Assembly: GCA_018334735.1 (NCBI GenBank)
Contig: JAGXLK010000077.1
Span: 1 to 8,306 of the forward strand
DNA length: 8,306 nt
DNA from: Planctomycetota bacterium
Lineage (GTDB): Bacteria; Planctomycetota; Brocadiia; SM23-32
Reading direction: 5' to 3'
Numbering within the stretch: the first letter of the stretch is position 1; each line of letters starts with the position of its first letter. Position numbers and translations under genes: made by a program. The notes beneath the pieces are model-generated. The model ran no database searches, was not told the origin of the DNA, and worked only from the letters and a program-made list of their open reading frames with translations. Below are positions 1 through 6,509 of the stretch, one piece after another.

Positions 1-17
1 GGCCACTGGATCCAGAA

Positions 18-1355
18 TCAGGTTGGGCTTATGGCTTTGTTGCCGAGGTGAGAACGATCACGCAATTTGCAGACTTCCACCATTGAGACGGATACCTGGC
101 CGATTTCAACGCCAGCCTTTGCCTTTCCGTGAAAATCACTTCCTCCGGTCACAAGGAGATTATTTTCACGCGCCTGATCGAGCCAGAATGCTACATGATC
201 GGCCGAATAACCGGGGTAATGGACTTCTAACCCGTCAAGCCCAGCATCGATAAGGTCTGCGAGCATTCCGGGGATATGTTCATCAAAACCGGGGTGAGCG
301 AGAACCGCACATCCCCCGGCCTGGTGGATGATTTTGATAACTTCGGGTGGTGTCAGGCGTTCTTTTGGTACGTATCCAGGTTTGCCGGTGCCAATGTAAT
401 TATCGAAGGCTTCTTTTATGTTTTGGCAGATTCCTTGTTTGACCATTTCCCGGGCGACATGCATTCGTCCCAGTGCTTCTCCGCTTTCGTTTTCCAAAAT
501 GTTTTCGAGGTCAACCGGCAGTCCCATATTACGGAGCACTTCTCCCATCTGACGAATTCTTTGTATGCGAATCTCTCTGAGCCGTTCAAGTTCATCCAGC
601 AATTCTGAATCTGTGGGATCCAGGAAATAGCCGAGAATATGGAGTTCATGAAATTGTTTGTCAGCGCCAATTTCCCCGTATGCGGTCAATTCGAGGGCCG
701 GAATGACATGGATGCCGGCCTCTTGGCCCGCTTTAGCAGCAGTTTCGACACCGTTTACCGTATCGTGGTCGGTTACCGCGATGGCTTTGAGACCAGCTTG
801 AACGGCAAGTTCAACAACTTCGGAAGGTTCACAGGTGCCATCTGATGCTTTTGTGTGGAGGTGAAGATCGGCTTTTTGCATGGGGTCCGGTTCCATATTC
901 TCACATGTGGAAAGCGCTATGGAGTCGGATGCGCCGTTTTGCTCCTCCTGTTCCTGGACATAATCTGTGAATATTTTGTCCAACACGCCGTTAACGAACA
1001 TGGCTGAGTTTTCTGTGCTGTATTTTTTAGCCATTTCAATGGCTTCGTTTATAACAACTCTGGGGGGAGTTTCTGGTTTGCGCAGAAGTTCGTATGTTGC
1101 TACACGGAGGATGTTCCGATCGATGGCTGGCATGCGATCGAGACGCCAATTTTCAGCTGTTTCCTGGATAATAATATCGAGTTCTTCCTGTTCACTGATG
1201 CAACCGCCCGCTAGGTCGCGGCCATAGGGAGTACTGGGCGGAGCTTTGGACGATCTCTCGACTTCGTTGATCTTATCCAATTCTTCCTGGCCCAGGATAT
1301 CCCTCTGGTACAAACGAGTTAGAGCGAACTCTCTGGCGTCACTTTTCTTATTCAC
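18..1355 (-). CDS. nusB: NusB-PHP fusion: NusB antitermination domain plus TrpH/YciV (RNase AM)-type PHP phosphoesterase domain
   Basis: The 445-residue protein joins two complete domains. Residues 1-135 are NusB: an AREFALTRLYQRD helix near the N-terminus, then RMPAIDRNILRVATYELL (74-91) and VVINEAIEMAKKYS (100-113) with SAMFVNGVLDKI. NusB binds boxA RNA with NusE (ribosomal S10) in rRNA antitermination. After an acidic linker (about 133-160), residues 161-415 form a PHP domain with all metal-site motifs: DLHLHT (163-168), SDG (171-173), TDHD (195-198), E222, H236/H239, H299, AHPG (353-356) and SDFH (406-409). Its order matches TrpH/YciV; E. coli YciV (RNase AM) is a 5'-3' exoribonuclease that matures rRNA 5' ends. 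A free NusB is usually about 140 residues, so the fusion is clear. The start is GTG at 1355 behind a weak GAGAAA. Met159 could restart translation. The gene lies 120 bases downstream of ribH, the usual NusB neighbour. Confidence 0.93.
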   Translation of the reverse strand: MNKKSDAREFALTRLYQRDILGQEELDKINEVERSSKAPPSTPYGRDLAGGCISEQEELDIIIQETAENWRLDRMPAIDRNILRVATYELLRKPETPPRVVINEAIEMAKKYSTENSAMFVNGVLDKIFTDYVQEQEEQNGASDSIALSTCENMEPDPMQKADLHLHTKASDGTCEPSEVVELAVQAGLKAIAVTDHDTVNGVETAAKAGQEAGIHVIPALELTAYGEIGADKQFHELHILGYFLDPTDSELLDELERLREIRIQRIRQMGEVLRNMGLPVDLENILENESGEALGRMHVAREMVKQGICQNIKEAFDNYIGTGKPGYVPKERLTPPEVIKIIHQAGGCAVLAHPGFDEHIPGMLADLIDAGLDGLEVHYPGYSADHVAFWLDQARENNLLVTGGSDFHGKAKAGVEIGQVSVSMVEVCKLRDRSHLGNKAISPT

Positions 1356-1475
1356 GGTGTTTCTCTAACTATAATTTGACGATTTGCCGTTCGGGCGAAA
1401 TACTCTTTTGAAACATTGGATCGAGGCTTAACCGAGTACTGTGCACAGGTTGTTTGTGCCGTTCAAGCACCGATC
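1356..1475. other. ribH-nusB intergenic spacer
   Basis: This 120-base spacer lies between the ribH stop and the GTG start of the NusB fusion. It contains a perfect 10-base palindrome CTGTGCACAG (1439-1448) and, beside it, a short GTGC/GCAC inverted repeat (about 1455-1469). Neither is followed by a T-run, so I do not call a terminator. A TATAGT stands close to the nusB start on the minus strand but has no matching -35 at normal distance. Read-through from ribH is the simplest reading. Confidence 0.4.
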
Positions 1476-1961
1476 TCATTCGTCGGATTTTTCGAGCGTA
1501 TCCACAAGATTGGCCATTTCGATTGCAGTCAGCGCCGCTTCAGCACCCCGATTGCCCGTTCGGCCGCCGGCCCGGTCAACGGCCTGATCCATTGTATCGG
1601 TTGTTACGATACCAAATATGACGGGGACGCCCGATTCGGACCCGGCCCGTCCGACCCCCCGGGCCGCTTCGGAAGCGACGAAATCGAAATGTGGTGTCTC
1701 GCCACGAACGATCGTGCCCAGGCAGATAACAGCGTCAAAATCCCCGCCGTCAGCGATTTTGCGGGCAACAAGGGGAATTTCGAAGGACCCTGGAACCCGG
1801 TAAAGGTGGAGATCAACGGCCTGAGCGCCGTGACGCAAAAGGCAATCTTGCGCCCCGCTGATCAGACGGCTCGAGATGATCTCGTTGTATCTCGATGCTA
1901 CAATCGCAAATCGTTTCCCTTCGGCATTCAGATGGCCCTGTGTAGTCTCTATATCTGGCAT
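1476..1961 (-). CDS. ribH: 6,7-dimethyl-8-ribityllumazine synthase (lumazine synthase)
   Basis: The enzyme condenses 5-amino-6-ribitylaminouracil with 3,4-dihydroxy-2-butanone 4-phosphate to make 6,7-dimethyl-8-ribityllumazine, the penultimate step of riboflavin synthesis, in the cytoplasm. The 161 residues match the family length and carry its signatures in order: ASRYNE (22-27), VPGSFEIP (56-63), GTIVRGETPHFDFV (82-95) with the catalytic His91, PVIFGIVTTDT (113-123), and NRG (137-139; NKG is more usual) leading into EAALTAIEMANL. I start at the ATG at 1961 because AGAGG stands 9 bases upstream. An in-frame TTG at 1982 would add seven residues and lacks a ribosome site. The riboflavin genes ribBA and ribE are not in the window. 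The gene precedes nusB on the same strand, a common bacterial arrangement. Confidence 0.96.
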   Translation of the reverse strand: MPDIETTQGHLNAEGKRFAIVASRYNEIISSRLISGAQDCLLRHGAQAVDLHLYRVPGSFEIPLVARKIADGGDFDAVICLGTIVRGETPHFDFVASEAARGVGRAGSESGVPVIFGIVTTDTMDQAVDRAGGRTGNRGAEAALTAIEMANLVDTLEKSDE

Positions 1962-2078
1962 TTTTACTTTCCTCTGTCTCAAATTGGGTTGGGAACGCGC
2001 AAAAGGCCTTTCTTTTATACTTTCGTGGTCTAATCAAGAACCGTTCCACTCCAGCGTTACCGGCGGCAAAGCTTTAAT

Positions 2079-2107
2079 ACTATACGTAAGAGGGCGGGAT
2101 TTTGCAA
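2079..2107 (-). promoter_or_regulatory. Candidate sigma70-type promoter for ribH-nusB
   Basis: On the minus strand TTGCAA (2102-2107) and TATAGT (2079-2084) are separated by exactly 17 bases. This is 4 of 6 and 5 of 6 matches to the -35 and -10 consensus. Initiation would fall near 2072, giving a leader of about 110 nt before the ribH ATG. The leader holds a perfect palindrome AAAGGCCTTT (2002-2011). I see no FMN-riboswitch signature in it. A second TATAAA on the minus strand near 2013-2018 has no properly spaced -35. Confidence 0.45.
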
Positions 2108-2157
2108 ATATCCAGGTGGCCGGCAAATTGAGTTTGACCACACCGGGAGCAGGCGAC

Positions 2158-2186
2158 TTGAAAAGCCGGGGGGCCCGTGCTAATCT
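2158..2186 (+). promoter_or_regulatory. Weak candidate promoter for the kinase-pyrC string
   Basis: TTGAAA (2158-2163) lies 17 bases before TAATCT (2181-2186). The -35 matches 5 of 6 consensus bases but the -10 only 3 of 6, and the spacer is very G/C-rich. It is the best-spaced pair I could find upstream of the plus-strand gene string. Initiation would be near 2193, about 35-50 nt before the kinase start. Confidence 0.25.
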
Positions 2187-2228
2187 CAAAGTAGTGTGTG
2201 TTCCGCGGAGGAGGCTTTTCTCAAGCAT

Positions 2229-2233
2229 GGAGG
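2229..2233 (+). promoter_or_regulatory. Ribosome binding site that decides the kinase start
   Basis: GGAGG at 2229-2233 stands 8 bases before the GTG at 2242, an ideal distance. A second stretch, GGAGGAGG at 2207-2214, stands 12 bases before an ATG at 2227, which is long. Start at 2242 leaves four residues before the GLDIG phosphate-binding loop, as is usual for FGGY kinases, so I prefer it. The ATG at 2227 remains possible and adds five residues. Confidence 0.55.
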
Positions 2234-2241
2234 ACGTCGTC

Positions 2242-3768
2242 GTGAGTCTTATGGGATTGGATATCGGCACGACGGGAACCAAAGCCAACGTCTTCAACGA
2301 GTACGGTAGGTTAATGGCAACAGCGTATCGGGAATATTCGCTTGAGCATCCACAACCCGGCTGGATTGAACTGGATCCCGACGAAGTTTGGGAGAATGTC
2401 AAGGAGGCGGTGAAAGAAGCAACGGACAAAGCGGCAGATGATCCCGTAAAAGCCCTCGCGATAAGTGTTCTGGGGGAAGCGGCTGTTCCGGTGGATATTC
2501 GGGGCGTGACGTTGGATAACAGCATTATCGGTTTTGATAACCGGGCGGCTGATATTTTCCAGTACTGGCTGAAAAATGCTGACCCCGCCGAAATCATGAA
2601 AATCACCGGACAGCCTCCGAGCCAGATGTTTACCCTGGCAAAATTAATGTGGATTCAGGAGAAACAGCCAGAACTGTTCAGCAGAATGGAAAAGTACCTG
2701 ACGTTCGGGGAATACGCTCAGTGGAAAATGGGACTGAATCCGCGCATATCATACTCGATGGCCGCGCGAACTATGGCCTTTGATATTTACGAAAAGCGCT
2801 ATAGCGAAAAAATCTGCAGTTCCGCAGATATCAACTCTAATCTTTTTGGCGAAGCAGCAGCGAGCGGGGAGGTCGTTGGAATGCTCCGGGGCAAAATAGC
2901 CGGTGAACTCGGAGTTGCGGAAAGATGCGTTGTCTGCGTCGGCAGTCACGATCAACCTGCTGGCGCGTTGGGAAGTGGAGTTATCGAACCCGGAATCGCA
3001 ATGGATGCTACAGGCACTGTAGAATGTTTTGCCGTTGCTATGGAAGAACCTGTGGTTAACGAGACAATGTTGAATAACAACCTTGCTTGCTATCCTCATG
3101 CCTATCCCGATATGTATATTTCTCTGGCCTACAATTTCACAGGAGGGGCTCTCTTGAAATGGGTCCGGGATAAGCTCGCACATACCGAACACGAGGATGC
3201 GATTTCCCGCGGGGTGGATGTCTACGATGTGATCGTCGAAGAGATGAGCGAGAATCCTACTGACATTTTCGTTCAACCCCATTTTACAATGGCGGGGACC
3301 CCCTACATGGATCCAGACCCGGTGGGAGCTATCATAGGAATTGATCTCAGCACGACACGCGCTGAACTCTTCCGGTCAGTTCTGGAAGGCATTTCTTACG
3401 AGATGAAGCTAAATTTGAAAGTTCTGGAGGAAGCAGGAGTAGAAGTGGAGGCATTTCGCGCTATCGGTGGCGGAGCCAAGAGCGATTTTTGGCTCCAGTT
3501 AAAAGCCGATATTTACAACCGACCCGTCGTCCGTATGGAGGTGGACGAAGCTGCTTCGCTGGGGATGGCCATTTGTGCCGGCGTTGGAGCTGGTATCTAC
3601 GGGTCGTTCGATGAGGCTATCGAAGAGGTTGTTATCGAAAAAGAAACGTTCACGCCGGATCCCGTTAATGCGGCATTTTATAATAAGATGCTCGAACGCT
3701 ACGAGGAAATATACCCGGCGTTGAAAAAGTGGCAAAAAGCAATCGGAATCTCCAAGGGGACGATGTGA
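2242..3768 (+). CDS. FGGY-family carbohydrate kinase (xylulokinase-like, substrate unknown)
   Basis: This ATP-dependent sugar kinase (COG1070 type) phosphorylates a sugar or sugar alcohol in the cytoplasm. The 508 residues match the family length. The first actin-like domain opens with LDIGTTGTK (6-14). The catalytic base region is VGSHDQPAGALGSG (233-246), with Asp237 as the likely base, followed by ATGTVE (256-261). The adenosine-binding part carries AIGGGAKSDFWLQLKAD (407-423). True xylulokinases have a QMHG motif after the first strand block; here the equivalent reads SVLGEAAVPVD (75-85), which fits an uncharacterised branch of the family rather than XylB. I therefore give no gene symbol. 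It is the first gene of the plus-strand string, and its TGA overlaps the GTG of pyrC by four bases. An open frame upstream of 2242 is only antisense to ribH and intergenic DNA. Confidence 0.88.
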   Translation: MSLMGLDIGTTGTKANVFNEYGRLMATAYREYSLEHPQPGWIELDPDEVWENVKEAVKEATDKAADDPVKALAISVLGEAAVPVDIRGVTLDNSIIGFDNRAADIFQYWLKNADPAEIMKITGQPPSQMFTLAKLMWIQEKQPELFSRMEKYLTFGEYAQWKMGLNPRISYSMAARTMAFDIYEKRYSEKICSSADINSNLFGEAAASGEVVGMLRGKIAGELGVAERCVVCVGSHDQPAGALGSGVIEPGIAMDATGTVECFAVAMEEPVVNETMLNNNLACYPHAYPDMYISLAYNFTGGALLKWVRDKLAHTEHEDAISRGVDVYDVIVEEMSENPTDIFVQPHFTMAGTPYMDPDPVGAIIGIDLSTTRAELFRSVLEGISYEMKLNLKVLEEAGVEVEAFRAIGGGAKSDFWLQLKADIYNRPVVRMEVDEAASLGMAICAGVGAGIYGSFDEAIEEVVIEKETFTPDPVNAAFYNKMLERYEEIYPALKKWQKAIGISKGTM

Positions 3769-5093
3769 AGGAAACCGCCTCTGGAGTCCAGAACTGGCTT
3801 ATCCGACGGGTGCGCTTAGTTGACCCCACTCAGGATATCGACCGGACAACGGATGCTCTGGTGCAAAAGGGGCAAATCCAGAGCATTACGGAACGGAGCG
3901 ATGCTGACAGTAACACTATCACAATCGATGGGGAAGGTCTTTGGTTGTTCCCGGGGCTTGTTGAGATTCACGCGCATTTTCGCGAACCAGGTTTTACGGA
4001 AAAAGAAACGCTTGAGTCAGGAGCGCATGCGGCGGCCCGTGGCGGGTACTGCTGCGTTGTCTGTGAACCCAATACGGTCCCGGCGCTCGATTCGCCTGGT
4101 TTGATCCGTGAATTGTCCGTCAAAGCAGAAAGAGACTGTCCGGTCAGACTGTATTTCAAGGCGGCTATGACACAAGGCAGGCAGGGATTATCTGTAACGG
4201 ATATTCCGGCATTGGCCCGGGAAAGTTCAGTGGTTGCACTCAGCGATGATGGGGATCCTGTTACCAGACCGGATGTTATGAATGAAGTCGCACGCCGGGC
4301 TGCTAAAACGGGTCTGGTTCTGAGTCCGCACCCAGAAGATTCCGAGCGTGCGTTGCGTGATTATGAAGATGGAGTCGATCCGGGATTCGAATCTGTTGAA
4401 CCATACGCGAACGAAACCAATTACGTTCGTCGCGACCAGCAAATTGCAGCAAAATGGAAATGCCCGATTCATTTTTCACACATCAGTTTGGCGAGAACCA
4501 TTGAAACGATCACAGAATTTCGCGCGGCTTCAAAATCCGCCCGGGTGAGTTACGAGTTGACCCCGCATCACCTGGTTCTCGCGCAGGAAGACTATAGAAA
4601 TCAAGAAGTTCCGAAAGTTAATCCACCATTGAGAAGTTCTCAGGATCGATCTTGTCTCCAGAAGGCGCTTGGGGAAAGCGAAGTCGCTGCTATTGCATGT
4701 GATCATGCTCCGCATACCGAAGAGGATAAGAAACAGGGCGCTTGCGGGCTTATCGGCGTGGAAACGACACTTGGTGTCATCCTGACGAAATTTGTCCACG
4801 GGGGAGAACTTTCTCCGATGGATGCCGCGCGGCTCCTGAGCAGTGGCCCGGCCCGTGTATTCGGGCTTCCTGGTGGAACCATATCTCCCGGCCAGGCTGC
4901 GGACCTGACTTTGATTGATCCCGAACAGGAATGGACGGTGAATCCGGAGGAATTTGTTTCGCGGTCCCGAAATACGCCTTTCGAAGGTTGGAAACTGCGC
5001 GGTAAAGCGGTCGGAACGTTTGTCGGTGGGCAGCTTGTATATGCGTCGGATGAACTTCGCGGTCGGTTTTCACCGGTCTCAGGTGCAGAATGA
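3765..5093 (+). CDS. pyrC: Dihydroorotase, class I type
   Basis: It catalyses reversible cyclisation of N-carbamoyl-aspartate to dihydroorotate, the third step of pyrimidine synthesis. The 442 residues form a zinc amidohydrolase barrel: HAHFREPG (69-76) supplies H69, H71 and Arg73; PNT (102-104) binds substrate; SDDG (160-163), HPED (189-192), HFSHIS (236-241, metal ligand H239), KVNPPLR (284-290) and DHAPHTEEDK (313-322, with catalytic Asp313) follow in canonical order. The residue two before the first His is Glu67 where Asp is usual. I start at GTG 3765, which overlaps the kinase stop as GTGA, with AAGGGG five bases upstream. An upstream GTG at 3729 would add 12 residues inside the kinase gene. 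Allantoinase and hydantoinase are relatives, but the HFREPG and NPPLR motifs favour dihydroorotase. No other pyr gene is in the window. Confidence 0.9.
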   Translation: MKETASGVQNWLIRRVRLVDPTQDIDRTTDALVQKGQIQSITERSDADSNTITIDGEGLWLFPGLVEIHAHFREPGFTEKETLESGAHAAARGGYCCVVCEPNTVPALDSPGLIRELSVKAERDCPVRLYFKAAMTQGRQGLSVTDIPALARESSVVALSDDGDPVTRPDVMNEVARRAAKTGLVLSPHPEDSERALRDYEDGVDPGFESVEPYANETNYVRRDQQIAAKWKCPIHFSHISLARTIETITEFRAASKSARVSYELTPHHLVLAQEDYRNQEVPKVNPPLRSSQDRSCLQKALGESEVAAIACDHAPHTEEDKKQGACGLIGVETTLGVILTKFVHGGELSPMDAARLLSSGPARVFGLPGGTISPGQAADLTLIDPEQEWTVNPEEFVSRSRNTPFEGWKLRGKAVGTFVGGQLVYASDELRGRFSPVSGAE

Positions 5094-5593
5094 TGAAGAT
5101 TTTTATCGACGGAAATGGGTTGCTGACAACTTTGAGGGAACTCAGGCCGGCACTTATTGTTGAGGAGGATCCCCTGAAGAGCCGCAAGAAGATTGCCAGG
5201 TGGCTTGCTCGATATGCTGAATATCAGAATTGCGACTTAGAGCTGGTGTTTGGGGAGAATGAGACAGTGGAAATTGTGACGCCTTTCGAGGCCGTGGGGG
5301 GAGTGCAGGTGCGGAATCTGAACACAGATGAAGAGGTGCTAAAGCAGATTGCCGGTCCCGCGAACCGCCTGGCCCAACAGCAGGAGGTTCAGGTTGTGAC
5401 AGCAGATGAGCGCCTGCGTTCTGCACTGCAAAAAAGCGATGCCCGTGTCCTTACGCCAAAAACATTTGCAGATCGCGTGGCTGAAACCACCGGCGGTCAT
5501 AACGATACCAGTTTTGACGAACCCGGTGAAAAATACACCGGCGTCCCTGATGAAGAAGTAAGTTTTTGGGTAAATTTTTTTGATGACGATTGA
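5093..5593 (+). CDS. NYN-domain (YacP/Rae1-like) predicted ribonuclease
   Basis: This 166-residue protein looks like the DUF901/YacP branch of the NYN-PIN nuclease fold. It opens with KIFIDGNGLL, placing acidic Asp6 at the end of the first strand. A strand ending LVFG (51-54) follows, then a TDEEVLKQIAG helix with Asp79, VQVVTADERLR (100-110) with Asp105, and a last strand and helix (VLTPKTFADRV). These are the positions of the NYN metal-binding acids. B. subtilis Rae1 (YacP) cuts mRNA in the ribosomal A site; whether this protein does so is inference. The C-terminal 35 residues are acidic. The start is coupled to the pyrC stop: TGA and ATG share one base (TGATG), with AGGTG seven bases upstream. 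An ATG three bases earlier (5090) is equally in frame. Confidence 0.75.
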   Translation: MKIFIDGNGLLTTLRELRPALIVEEDPLKSRKKIARWLARYAEYQNCDLELVFGENETVEIVTPFEAVGGVQVRNLNTDEEVLKQIAGPANRLAQQQEVQVVTADERLRSALQKSDARVLTPKTFADRVAETTGGHNDTSFDEPGEKYTGVPDEEVSFWVNFFDDD

Positions 5594-5658
5594 ACGTCCG
5601 TTTATCGGCTTTTAACTCGTAGGTGAATCAGGAAACAACCAGAACAGGTTGGCCTGCT

Positions 5659-6486
5659 ATGAAAATGGTGAGGGATGCTACAATACTTCTGGTGGCGTGT
5701 TTTTTTGCTTTGATGTGGGGTCTGTATTTGCGAGAACACATCCCGACAGAAACAGGAACTACGCTTAAGCCGGATTACGAATCTCTTCTACCGGAAGGAC
5801 AGACGAAACGAAAGACTGTCATGGGTATCTACATGTCAGGTGAGCGGCGGGGAAAGACTGTAACGGAAGTTAAGAAGACCGAATCCGGGACGATCACCGT
5901 GGAGAGTCTGACCCAACTGGAACTGGGCGATCTGAAGAAAATTATCATCCCCGGGGGCAAAACTGTCGATGTCAATTTCCGGGCCACAATCTCCCCTTTA
6001 ACTGGTTTAAGGACAATCAGCCTGACCTCAAAAAGCCTCGGAACCAGCCTGCTGGGTCGCCGCCAGGAAGGCGTTTTAAAGCTCGACGGGAACGTCGCCG
6101 GGCAGAAGATTCATTCGAAAGTGCCTTTTGAAAGTGAACCCGTTTTAAGTCAGACTTTCTCGCCGCTGGCAGGTCTGCCTGATTTGGGTCGTGTTGATGA
6201 GGGACGTGTCTGGACGATACATGTCGTCAATCCGCTGTTGGGCTCGGTAAAATCAGTGAAGATACGCCATGCAAAAATCCAAAACGTGACGGTTGATGGG
6301 GAACAGTATCAACTGCATCGGCTCGACATGAAGATGGGCACTCATATATGGAAAGCGTGGGTGCGACCAGATGGAGAAGTTCTCTACCAGGGCACCCCGT
6401 TCGGGCTTTCTTTACTACGAGAGAATATAGGCAAAGACTGGCAACAGGCGTTAGGAAAAGTGATGGGGACAAAGCCTGGATATTGA
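5659..6486 (+). CDS. Unrecognised membrane-anchored protein
   Basis: I do not recognise this gene. From ATG 5659 it encodes 275 residues: a short basic start (MKMVR), one hydrophobic segment of about 19 residues (ATILLVACFFALMWGLYL, 7-24) that would act as signal anchor, then a mostly polar, strand-rich body presumably outside the membrane. The body has paired turns (GERRGKT, PDGEVLYQGTPFG) and few helices until the C-terminus. The segment with WKAWVRPDGEVLYQGTPFGLSLLRE resembles beta domains that precede transglutaminase cores, but no transglutaminase Cys-His-Asp is present, so this is only a shape resemblance. There is no lipobox or catalytic motif. It lies 65 bases after the NYN gene and probably belongs to the same transcript. 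A GTG at 5623 would add 12 residues but has no ribosome site. Confidence 0.7.
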   Translation: MKMVRDATILLVACFFALMWGLYLREHIPTETGTTLKPDYESLLPEGQTKRKTVMGIYMSGERRGKTVTEVKKTESGTITVESLTQLELGDLKKIIIPGGKTVDVNFRATISPLTGLRTISLTSKSLGTSLLGRRQEGVLKLDGNVAGQKIHSKVPFESEPVLSQTFSPLAGLPDLGRVDEGRVWTIHVVNPLLGSVKSVKIRHAKIQNVTVDGEQYQLHRLDMKMGTHIWKAWVRPDGEVLYQGTPFGLSLLRENIGKDWQQALGKVMGTKPGY

Positions 6487-6509
6487 CGGTGTTGCCTCAA
6501 GCTTCCAGG
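6475..6509. repeat. Inverted repeat spanning two convergent stop codons
   Basis: CCTGGA (6475-6480) is repeated inverted as TCCAGG (6504-6509). The 23-base loop contains both the TGA of the plus-strand gene (6484-6486) and the TGA of the minus-strand gene (6497-6499). The stem is short and has no T-run, so its role as a shared terminator is doubtful. Confidence 0.25.

Noticed and set aside
1416..2033. Long plus-strand open frame of 205 codons
   Set aside because: It is antisense to ribH, whose product is unmistakable, and its translation shows no protein-like motif.
1962..2072. FMN riboswitch ahead of ribH
   Set aside because: I could not find the conserved six-helix core sequences; the leader is also shorter than a typical FMN element plus expression platform.
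1876..2241. N-terminal extension of the FGGY kinase by about 120 residues
   Set aside because: The extension overlaps the divergent ribH start, contains the candidate ribH promoter and lacks family similarity; FGGY kinases begin just before the GxDxGTT loop.
3729..3764. Upstream GTG start for pyrC
   Set aside because: It lies inside the kinase gene without a good ribosome site, while GTG 3765 overlaps the kinase stop and has AAGGGG upstream.
4777..5187. Minus-strand open frame across the pyrC end
   Set aside because: Shadow of pyrC and the NYN gene; no independent ribosome site or motif.
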